Source of the DNA: CAZEWZ01 sp964516765
GTDB taxonomy: Bacteria; Bacteroidota; Bacteroidia; Flavobacteriales; UBA7430
Length of the DNA: 7,197 nt
NCBI GenBank assembly: GCA_964516765.1
Contig: CAZEWZ010000040.1
Span: 1-7,197 of the forward strand
Reading direction: 5' to 3'
Below, one piece after another: positions 1 through 6,505 of this stretch. Position 1 is the stretch's first letter, and each line of letters begins with the position of its first letter. The position numbers and the translations under genes were made by a program. Under the pieces are notes generated by a model. The model did no database searches. It was given only the letters and a program-made list of their open reading frames with translations, and had not been told where the DNA came from.

Positions 1-1
1 T

Positions 2-1897
2 GGATATCCAATCGCCAAAATTGCATCTAAGCTAGCGATTGGTTATACTCTTGATGAATTATTTAACCAGATAACAAAAACCTCTTCGGCCTATTTTGAG
101 CCCACACTGGATTATGTTATTGTGAAGTTTCCGAGGTGGAATTTTGATAAGTTTGAGGGATGCGACAGTACCCTAGGATTACAGATGAAATCTGTAGGAG
201 AAGTCATGGCAATTGGCCGCTCTTTTCAAGAAGCACTTCAAAAAGCATGTCAATCTCTTGAGATTGGCCGGAATGGACTTGGAGCAGATGCCAAATATTG
301 GACACAACAAGATGATATTTTACATCGTTTAAAAAGTCCTAGTTGGGATCGCGTATTTAGAATATATGATGCTATGCGTATAGGTATTCCAAATAAAACT
401 ATTCATGAAATGACAGGGATTGATCATTGGTTCCTTTCTCAGTTTGAAGAATTGGTGGTTTTAGAACGTGAAATTGAGAAGTTTAACATAAATAATCTAT
501 CGCGTGAATTGCTGTTAGAAGCTAAAATGAAAGGATATGCAGACCGGCAAATTGCACATTTAACAAGATGTTGGGAGTCTGAAGTTCACAACAAGCGTAC
601 AAAAATGGGCATTAATAGAGTTTACAAACTTGTAGACACTTGTGCCGCGGAATTTGAGGCAAAAACTCCATATTACTATTCTACCTTTGAAAATGAGATA
701 GAATTAAAAGGACAGCGTTTTACTGAAAATGAAGTGCTTGTTTCAGACAAGAAAAAAGTTTTGGTTTTAGGATCTGGACCCAATCGAATTGGACAGGGAA
801 TCGAATTTGACTATTGTTGTGTCCATGGTGTTCTTGCTGCCAAAGAAATGGGTTACGAAACCATTATGATCAATTGCAACCCTGAGACAGTATCTACAGA
901 TTTTGACACAGCAGACAAGCTATTTTTTGAACCTGTTTTTTGGGAACATATCTTTGATATAATCAAAATGGAAAAGCCTATTGGAGTAATTGTTCAACTC
1001 GGAGGTCAAACTGCACTTAAATTAGCTGAAAAATTAGAGAAATACGGAATTAAAATACTTGGAACCAGCTTCGAGGCATTAGATTTAGCTGAAGATCGAG
1101 GCCGTTTTTCTGAACTTCTGGCAGATAACAATATTCCCTATCCAGAATTTGGAGTGGTTGAGTCCGCAGAAGAAGCACTGACATTATCTAGAGAATTAAA
1201 TTTCCCCATTCTAGTTCGACCCTCATATGTTTTGGGAGGCCAGGGTATGAAGATTGTCATTAACGAATTAGATTTACAACATCATGTTGTCAATTTACTA
1301 AAAGGTTTACCTGGAAATAGAATTCTTTTAGATCATTATTTAGAAAGGGCAATTGAAGCTGAGATCGATGCAATTTGTGATGGGGAAGATGTATATATTA
1401 TTGGAATGATGGAACATATTGAGCCCTGCGGAATTCATTCCGGAGATTCTAATTCTGTTTTGCCGCCCTTTGATTTAAGCGATAGTCTGAAAAGTCAGAT
1501 GGAAGTAATTACTCGCAAAATTGCTTTAGCTACCAAAACTGTTGGTCTAATCAATATTCAGTTTGCTTTGAAGAATGATGTGGCCTATGTGATTGAAGCG
1601 AATCCTAGGGCCTCTAGAACAGTTCCATTTATATCCAAAGCATACAAAGAGCCTTACGTGAATTATGCTACTAAAGTGATGTTAGGAGCCAAATTAAAAG
1701 ATTTCACATTCAATCCTCAGCAAAAGGGATTTGCCATTAAGGTACCGGTGTTTTCATTCAATAAATTTCCTGATGTGAATAAGGAGTTAGGACCTGAGAT
1801 GAAGTCTACAGGAGAGAGTATTTATTTTATTGACAACCTTCAAGATTCATTTTTTAAGAAAGTATACGGAGAAAGGAATCTTTATCTTTCAAAATAA
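2..1897 (+). CDS. carB: Carbamoyl-phosphate synthase large subunit, 5'-truncated by the window edge
   Basis: This subunit forms carbamoyl phosphate from bicarbonate, ATP and ammonia delivered by the CarA glutaminase, feeding pyrimidine and arginine synthesis in the cytoplasm. The reading frame is open from base 2, so the gene enters from the left; the GTG at 122 is an internal valine codon. The visible 631 residues begin in the tail of the first ATP-grasp domain (GYTLDEL at about 14-20, MKSVGEVMAIGR at about 62-73). The oligomerisation region follows (about 100-250), then the complete second ATP-grasp domain: GSGPNRIGQGIEFD at 257-270, NCNPETVSTDFD at 291-302, QLGGQT at 332-337, VRPSYVLGG at 405-413, ANPRASRTVPF at 533-543. 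The protein stops shortly after GPEMKSTGE (597-605), where E. coli CarB continues with a roughly 137-residue MGS-like allosteric domain that binds UMP, IMP and ornithine. That domain is absent, and no remnant is visible downstream. Family assignment is very secure. Confidence 0.97.
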   Translation, partial: GYPIAKIASKLAIGYTLDELFNQITKTSSAYFEPTLDYVIVKFPRWNFDKFEGCDSTLGLQMKSVGEVMAIGRSFQEALQKACQSLEIGRNGLGADAKYWTQQDDILHRLKSPSWDRVFRIYDAMRIGIPNKTIHEMTGIDHWFLSQFEELVVLEREIEKFNINNLSRELLLEAKMKGYADRQIAHLTRCWESEVHNKRTKMGINRVYKLVDTCAAEFEAKTPYYYSTFENEIELKGQRFTENEVLVSDKKKVLVLGSGPNRIGQGIEFDYCCVHGVLAAKEMGYETIMINCNPETVSTDFDTADKLFFEPVFWEHIFDIIKMEKPIGVIVQLGGQTALKLAEKLEKYGIKILGTSFEALDLAEDRGRFSELLADNNIPYPEFGVVESAEEALTLSRELNFPILVRPSYVLGGQGMKIVINELDLQHHVVNLLKGLPGNRILLDHYLERAIEAEIDAICDGEDVYIIGMMEHIEPCGIHSGDSNSVLPPFDLSDSLKSQMEVITRKIALATKTVGLINIQFALKNDVAYVIEANPRASRTVPFISKAYKEPYVNYATKVMLGAKLKDFTFNPQQKGFAIKVPVFSFNKFPDVNKELGPEMKSTGESIYFIDNLQDSFFKKVYGERNLYLSK

Positions 1898-1955
1898 ATT
1901 ATTGATTCTCAAATCCCTGTAATTATTGACTATTAGATGACTAAAAATAAATAAA

Positions 1956-2231
1956 ATGTTCATTGGATTGATGAAAATTCTTCTATATATTCTCTTTTTT
2001 TATTATGCTGTAAAAGTCCTGACTAGGCTATTTGCTCCTTTTTTAATGAGATATGCTGCAAAAAAAATGCAGGAAAAGTTTAAGAATCAGACGGGGCAAA
2101 ATTCTTCAAACCGATATTCAAGCTCAAAAACCGAAGGAGATATTCATATTAAGTCTAAGAAAAAACCATCTAAATCTTCTACTTCTGATTCTATTGGAGA
2201 TTATGTAGATTTCGAAGAAGTCCAGGATTGA
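1956..2231 (+). CDS. Small single-pass membrane protein, DUF4834-like
   Basis: This is a 91-residue protein of unknown function. A hydrophobic N-terminal segment (about residues 5-30, rich in L, I, F and Y) suggests a single membrane anchor. A basic stretch follows (AAKKMQEKFK, 34-43), then a low-complexity Ser/Lys-rich linker. The C-terminus is acidic and ends in GDYVDFEEVQD (81-91). A membrane anchor, polar linker and terminal YVDFEE-type motif resemble the DUF4834 family of Bacteroidota, recognised from memory. The conserved tail suggests a protein-binding or regulatory peptide on the cytoplasmic side, but this is inference. It lies 58 bases after carB and may share its transcript. The ATG at 1956 follows an A-rich stretch typical of Bacteroidota starts. 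An in-frame ATG at 1971 would give 86 residues and an equally good hydrophobic start. Confidence 0.8.
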   Translation: MFIGLMKILLYILFFYYAVKVLTRLFAPFLMRYAAKKMQEKFKNQTGQNSSNRYSSSKTEGDIHIKSKKKPSKSSTSDSIGDYVDFEEVQD

Positions 2232-2362
2232 TTTTCATTTTTTTTTCACACGGTATTTAAGACAAAGTTTTTTTTATTTTTTATTAAATTTTTATCACCA
2301 TTTCACTTTAATTTTAATTTATAATCCCATTGAAGATTATTTAATATTTAATTTTTTAGTAT

Positions 2363-2390
2363 TTTGGACATATATTAATATCTAGTTTTC
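2363..2390 (+). promoter_or_regulatory. Weak candidate Bacteroidota promoter before the YfhO-family gene
   Basis: Within the AT-rich gap 2232-2436, TTTG at 2363-2366 is followed after 16 bases by TAGTTTTC at 2383-2390. The latter matches the Bacteroidota -7 consensus TAnnTTTG except for the last base. The spacing is shorter than the 19-21 bases usual in Bacteroides, though closer to what is reported for flavobacteria. It would place a transcript start about 40 bases before the ATG at 2437. In such AT-rich sequence a near match can easily occur by chance. It is the only candidate I could find in the gap. Confidence 0.2.
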
Positions 2391-2436
2391 CCACTATTAC
2401 CTATTGTTTTATATTTCAGAATTAATTTCTCTCTCT

Positions 2437-4827
2437 ATGAATGTTTATATTACTAAATTTCTTCCTCACTTCTTTGTGATGTTTATTTTCATGATTTTAA
2501 CGGGGTGGTATTTTTCTCCTCTCTTTCAGGGTGAAAAAATATATCAAGGAGATATTGTAAATTTCAAGGGTATGTCTCAAGAGTTGATTGAATATAGAGA
2601 TGATACTGGTCAGGAGGCTTTATGGACCAATCGAATGTTTGGAGGGATGCCAGCATATCAGATTTCACATCAAACGCCTAGTAACCTAACCCGATATGCC
2701 GACAAACTTCTTCGGTTTAATTTTCCAAAAGAAGCCTCTTTTGTTTTGATTGCCTTAATTGGCTTTTATATTCTGCTTTTATGTCTAGGTTTAGGGCCTT
2801 GGATGTCTATGGTTGGAGCTTTTGGCTTTGCCATGACCTCCTATCTTTTTATCATCATTGAGGCGGGGCATAACACGAAAGCTCATTCAATCGCCTATAT
2901 GGCACCTGTGATTGGTGGTATTTTACTTGCTTTTCGAGGAAGAGTTATACAGGGATCAGCTCTTGCTGCACTTTTTTTGGCGCTTCAATTGAGGGCTAAT
3001 CATTTTCAGATTTCTTACTATTTGTTGATTATAGTTTTGCTTTTCATCTTGTTCGAACTAATTCATGCCATCAAACAAAAAACACTTCTTCCATTTTTAA
3101 AGACAGCATCGGTTCTTGTTTTTTCCGCTCTGCTGGGGGTAGGTGCAAATTTAGAGAAGATTTTGACCACTTATGATTATGCAGACTACAGTACCCGTAG
3201 CAAGTCAGAACTAACTACTGATGGGGACCAATCGATTAAAACTTCAGGTCTGAACAAGGATTATGCAACCTCCTGGTCTTATGGAAAGATGGAAACATTT
3301 AATTTGATGATTCCGAATTTTATGGGAGGAGCTTCAGGATCCGAGTTATCAAGAGACTCTAAAACATACCAGGTATTGAAGAAGAATAGAGTACGAAAAG
3401 CGGAAAGTGTGATTAAAAGAATGCCTACTTATTGGGGCTCTCAGCCATTTACATCTGGTCCAGTTTATGTAGGGTCAGTGGTTTCTTTTTTCTTTTTTTT
3501 AGGGGTTTTTTTGGTCAAGGGTAGATATAAATGGTGGTTGCTCACTTGTACATTAGTTTCTTTTGGTTTGGCATGGGGGAATAATATGATGTGGTTGACA
3601 GATTTATTTTTAGATTATCTTCCTGGCTACAATAAATTTCGAACTGTGTCAATGATTCTTGTTATTGCAGAACTAACAATTCCTCTTTTGGCATTCTTGT
3701 CAATAAAAGAACTCATATCCCGAAAAATATCAAATGCTAATTTTATTAAATGTACAAAATTTGCCTTGGCAATTTCTGGTGGATTTTGTTTGTTTTTTGC
3801 TTTACTTGGTCCTACTCTTTTTGACTTCGCTAGCTCTCAAGACAGCCAGTTGCCAGAATTTTTAATTGCCTCTATTCAATCTGATAGAGCCTCCCTTATG
3901 CGCAGCGATTCTTTACGCTCTCTTATCTTTATATTACTATCTGCTTTATCTGCTTATTTGTTTCATTTTCATAAAATCAAGTTTGTGCCTTTTGTTTGTC
4001 TTTTATCTGTACTTATTTTGGCAGATATGCTGCCAGTAAATCTGCGTTATTTAAATTTAGATGATTTTGTGAAGGCTAAGAAAATGGATCAACCTTTCCA
4101 GAAAACTACTGCAGATATACAAATATTGGCAGATAAAGAATTGAACTTTAGAGTTTACAATACCACAGAGCGTTTGGATGCAGGTGCAAGAACTTCTTAT
4201 TTTCATAATAATATTGCTGGATACCATGGGGCTAAATTAAAGCGTTACCAAGAACTGATGGATCTTCAAATTGCCAAGGGAAATATCTCTGTTCTAAATA
4301 TGCTCAACACGAAGTACTATCTTAGAAAATCAGATTCTGGTGGAATGGTTGCGGTAAGAAATCCAAATAGACTTGGTCCTGCTTGGTTTGTGAAAGAGCT
4401 TATTTCTGTTCAGAATGCAGACCAAGAAATGCAGTTATTATCTTCTTTTAACCCTCTTGAGGAGGTATTAATAGACAAACGTTTTGGTCAAGAAAATTCT
4501 ACATTTTCATCCACCGGATCGATTTCTCTGGAATCGTACAAGCCCAATCACCTCGTTTATAATGTTAGGTCCGATAGTACTGCATTTGCTGTATTTTCAG
4601 AAATTTTTTATGATAAGGGTTGGAATGCTTATATAGATGGTGCTTTATATCCACATTTTAGAGTAAATTATGTTCTTCGTGGAATGAATCTTCCTGCAGG
4701 AGATTATCAATTAGAGTATAAATTTGAGCCCTATTCTGTGGCAGTAGGTTCTTCTGGATCACTTATTTGCTCAGTTTTAATCTATTTGTTTTTGGGCTTA
4801 GCTGTTTTTAAATCCTTTCGATTGTGA
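2437..4827 (+). CDS. YfhO-family multi-pass membrane protein, putative GT-C type transferase
   Basis: This 796-residue integral membrane protein is of the YfhO family. Family members resemble GT-C glycosyltransferases, which use polyprenyl-phosphate sugars on the outer face of the cytoplasmic membrane; B. subtilis YfhO works with CsbB in glycosylating lipoteichoic acid. The precise role in Bacteroidota is not established. Visible features: a first membrane helix at about 8-28; an outer loop with QGD (37-39), an acidic site in the position typical of GT-C enzymes; LWTNRMFGGMPAYQ (62-75); GHNTKAHSIAYMAP (146-157 region); many hydrophobic helices between about 100 and 540; WSYGKMETFNLMIPN (280-294); GYNKFRTVSM (397-406). 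A soluble domain at about 545-765 follows, with FYDKGWNAYIDG (724-735), then a last helix (768-792). I chose the ATG at 2437. A TTG at 2404 in the same frame would add 11 residues but lacks support, and family members usually begin just before the first helix. The end overlaps the next gene by four bases (GTGA). Confidence 0.85.
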   Translation: MNVYITKFLPHFFVMFIFMILTGWYFSPLFQGEKIYQGDIVNFKGMSQELIEYRDDTGQEALWTNRMFGGMPAYQISHQTPSNLTRYADKLLRFNFPKEASFVLIALIGFYILLLCLGLGPWMSMVGAFGFAMTSYLFIIIEAGHNTKAHSIAYMAPVIGGILLAFRGRVIQGSALAALFLALQLRANHFQISYYLLIIVLLFILFELIHAIKQKTLLPFLKTASVLVFSALLGVGANLEKILTTYDYADYSTRSKSELTTDGDQSIKTSGLNKDYATSWSYGKMETFNLMIPNFMGGASGSELSRDSKTYQVLKKNRVRKAESVIKRMPTYWGSQPFTSGPVYVGSVVSFFFFLGVFLVKGRYKWWLLTCTLVSFGLAWGNNMMWLTDLFLDYLPGYNKFRTVSMILVIAELTIPLLAFLSIKELISRKISNANFIKCTKFALAISGGFCLFFALLGPTLFDFASSQDSQLPEFLIASIQSDRASLMRSDSLRSLIFILLSALSAYLFHFHKIKFVPFVCLLSVLILADMLPVNLRYLNLDDFVKAKKMDQPFQKTTADIQILADKELNFRVYNTTERLDAGARTSYFHNNIAGYHGAKLKRYQELMDLQIAKGNISVLNMLNTKYYLRKSDSGGMVAVRNPNRLGPAWFVKELISVQNADQEMQLLSSFNPLEEVLIDKRFGQENSTFSSTGSISLESYKPNHLVYNVRSDSTAFAVFSEIFYDKGWNAYIDGALYPHFRVNYVLRGMNLPAGDYQLEYKFEPYSVAVGSSGSLICSVLIYLFLGLAVFKSFRL

Positions 4828-6116
4828 AACGAGTGTTAATAATATCTTATTATTGGCCTCCAGCTGGCGGAATTAGTGTAATTAGGCCTTTAAAGTTAGC
4901 TAAATATCTAAAAATTCAGGGCTGGATTCCAATTATCTGTACCGCAAAGAATCCCCATTATCCCTTTGAAGACAATACTTCAATAAATATTATTGAAGAG
5001 GGCCCTGAAGTCCTTAAGGTACCTATTTTTGAGCCTTATGGGATATATAAAGTTCTAACTAGTCAAAATAAATCAGCTTTGGCCGATGTGATCCAAAATG
5101 CTCCAAAACACTCATTACTTCATCAAATTTCAGTTTGGATTCGAGGGAATTTTTTTATTCCTGATGCCAGATGTTTTTGGATTGTTCCAGTGATTAAGAA
5201 AATATCTGCATATATTTCAGAAAATCCGGTTGATGCTATCATTACTACAGGTCCCCCACATTCGGTAAATCGAATTGGTGCGTTGTTGAAAAAGAAATTT
5301 AATTTGCCATGGATAGCTGATTTTCAAGATCCCTGGACTCAAGTTGATTATTACAAGCATTTCAAGATTACTTCTTGGGCTCATGCCCGACACAGAAAGA
5401 TGGAAAATGAAGTATTTGCAAATGCAGATTTAATTACAATTGTAAGTGATTCGTGGAAAGTTGACCTGCAGCAAATAGGAGCGAAAAAAGTCGAAGTAAT
5501 TCCTTTGGGTTTTGATCCCGACGATTTTAAGTCTAGCTCTATCCTAGATCAATTTTTTTCAATGACCCATTTGGGCCTGTTAGGCGAGGATCGAAATCCA
5601 GAAACGTTACTTTATGTAATTAAAGCTATTTGCGAGGAAAATTCTGATTTTGCAAATTATTTTCGTTTAAATCTGGTGGGAAAAGTTAACTCCAAACTAT
5701 CAGATCTTGTAGCTAGTTTAAACTTAAAGTCAAACGTATTTTTTATTGGTCAGGTATCGCGAAAATTAGCATTACAGTATATGCAAAAATCTCAATTATT
5801 ACTTTTGTTATTAAATAAGGCTGAAAATGTTTCTGGAAGAATCCCAGGAAAAATATTTGAGTACATGGGAGCAAAGCGTCCAGTAATTTCATTGGGACCG
5901 GTGGGTACAGATGTCTCAATAATAATATCAAAAAGTAGATTGGGTCAGAATATCCCTTATGATAATTTTGAATTGCTAAAAGAATATATGTTAGAATCTT
6001 TTGCCCTTTTTCGATCTTCGGGTTTACATGTTGATGATCAACTTCTAAAAAGTTATTCTCATGAAGAAGTTTCTGCTACCTTTGTGTATCATTTGAATCA
6101 AATCAGTTCTTCATGA
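4824..6116 (+). CDS. GT-B fold glycosyltransferase (GT4-like)
   Basis: This 430-residue cytoplasmic or membrane-associated glycosyltransferase probably transfers a sugar from a nucleotide donor to a growing surface glycan; donor and acceptor cannot be told from sequence. The N-terminal half opens with a beta strand and glycine-rich loop (SYYWPPAGGISVIR, 8-21), typical of GT4-like enzymes, and carries TTGPPHSVN (141-149) and DFQDPW (166-171). The C-terminal donor-binding half starts near HLGLLGEDRNPETLL (249-263). Its best motif is GRIPGKIFEYMGAKRPVI (338-355), the PGKxFEY variant of the donor site, which replaces the classical EGFGLPxxE form. No signal peptide or clear transmembrane helix is seen. 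The start is GTG at 4824, overlapping the TGA of the YfhO gene, with no nearby ATG in frame. The end overlaps tagD by four bases (ATGA). This suggests translational coupling and joint production with the neighbours. Confidence 0.88.
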   Translation: MKRVLIISYYWPPAGGISVIRPLKLAKYLKIQGWIPIICTAKNPHYPFEDNTSINIIEEGPEVLKVPIFEPYGIYKVLTSQNKSALADVIQNAPKHSLLHQISVWIRGNFFIPDARCFWIVPVIKKISAYISENPVDAIITTGPPHSVNRIGALLKKKFNLPWIADFQDPWTQVDYYKHFKITSWAHARHRKMENEVFANADLITIVSDSWKVDLQQIGAKKVEVIPLGFDPDDFKSSSILDQFFSMTHLGLLGEDRNPETLLYVIKAICEENSDFANYFRLNLVGKVNSKLSDLVASLNLKSNVFFIGQVSRKLALQYMQKSQLLLLLLNKAENVSGRIPGKIFEYMGAKRPVISLGPVGTDVSIIISKSRLGQNIPYDNFELLKEYMLESFALFRSSGLHVDDQLLKSYSHEEVSATFVYHLNQISSS

Positions 6117-6502
6117 AAAGAGTTGTAACCTTCGGGACTTTTGACTTATTCCACATCGGACACTTGAATATTTTAGAACGTGCTAAAACACTTGGAGATT
6201 ATTTGATTGTGGGTATCTCTTCAGATCAGTTGAACCACAATAAAAAGAATAAGCTACCCGTTTATAATCAGGATCATCGTTTGCGAATTATTTCAGCATT
6301 AAGAATTGTTGATGAAGTATTTATTGAGGAATCTCTTGAGCAAAAGGCAGAATATATAAAAAAGTATAAAGCTGATATTTTGGTCATGGGAGATGACTGG
6401 AAGGGTAAGTTTGACCAATATAAAATATTATGTGATGTATTTTATCTAGATCGAACACCATCTATCTCCACCACAGAAATAATAGAAGCGATTAAAAGTT
6501 AG
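6113..6502 (+). CDS. tagD: Glycerol-3-phosphate cytidylyltransferase (TagD/TarD type)
   Basis: This enzyme makes CDP-glycerol and pyrophosphate from CTP and sn-glycerol 3-phosphate in the cytoplasm, supplying activated glycerol phosphate for surface polymers. At 129 residues it equals the length I recall for B. subtilis TagD. The nucleotidyltransferase signature is intact: GTFDLFHIGH at 8-17 with the catalytic HxGH (14-17), followed by ERAKTLGDYL (22-31). DHR at 54-56 matches the family's EHR. GDDWKGKFD (93-101) and RTPSISTTEI (114-123) match the TagD motifs GDDWEGKFD and RTEGISTTKI, which separate it from the more distant choline- or ethanolamine-phosphate enzymes. The ATG at 6113 overlaps the glycosyltransferase stop. 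A CDP-glycerol-using transferase begins one codon after the TAG, which strongly supports the substrate assignment. The only reservation is that related cytidylyltransferases can accept other polyol phosphates. Confidence 0.93.
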   Translation: MKRVVTFGTFDLFHIGHLNILERAKTLGDYLIVGISSDQLNHNKKNKLPVYNQDHRLRIISALRIVDEVFIEESLEQKAEYIKKYKADILVMGDDWKGKFDQYKILCDVFYLDRTPSISTTEIIEAIKS

Positions 6503-6505
6503 TTT

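Noticed and set aside
122..124. GTG at 122 as the start of carB
   Set aside because: The same frame is open back to base 2 and encodes conserved CarB sequence (GYPIAKIASKLAIGYTLDEL), so 122 is an internal valine codon of a gene that enters from the left.
1898..1955. Promoter between carB and the DUF4834-like gene
   Set aside because: No TAnnTTTG-like box with an upstream TTG or TTTG at suitable spacing could be found. The 58-base gap fits co-transcription.
2232..2283. T tracts after the DUF4834-like gene as a terminator
   Set aside because: No stem able to form a GC-containing hairpin precedes either T run.
2321..2357. Inverted repeat ATAATC/GATTAT followed by a T6 tract as an intrinsic terminator
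   Set aside because: The stem is only six base pairs and almost all A-T, the loop is eight bases, and the T tract starts about a dozen bases after the stem. Such repeats are expected by chance in sequence this AT-rich.
2404..2436. TTG at 2404 as the start of the YfhO-family gene
   Set aside because: It would add 11 residues not typical of the family. The ATG at 2437 starts just before the first membrane helix, as in relatives I recall.
5743..5931. 62-residue open frame on the minus strand
   Set aside because: It lies wholly inside the glycosyltransferase gene, opposite its conserved donor-site motif, and has no recognisable family. It is a shadow frame.
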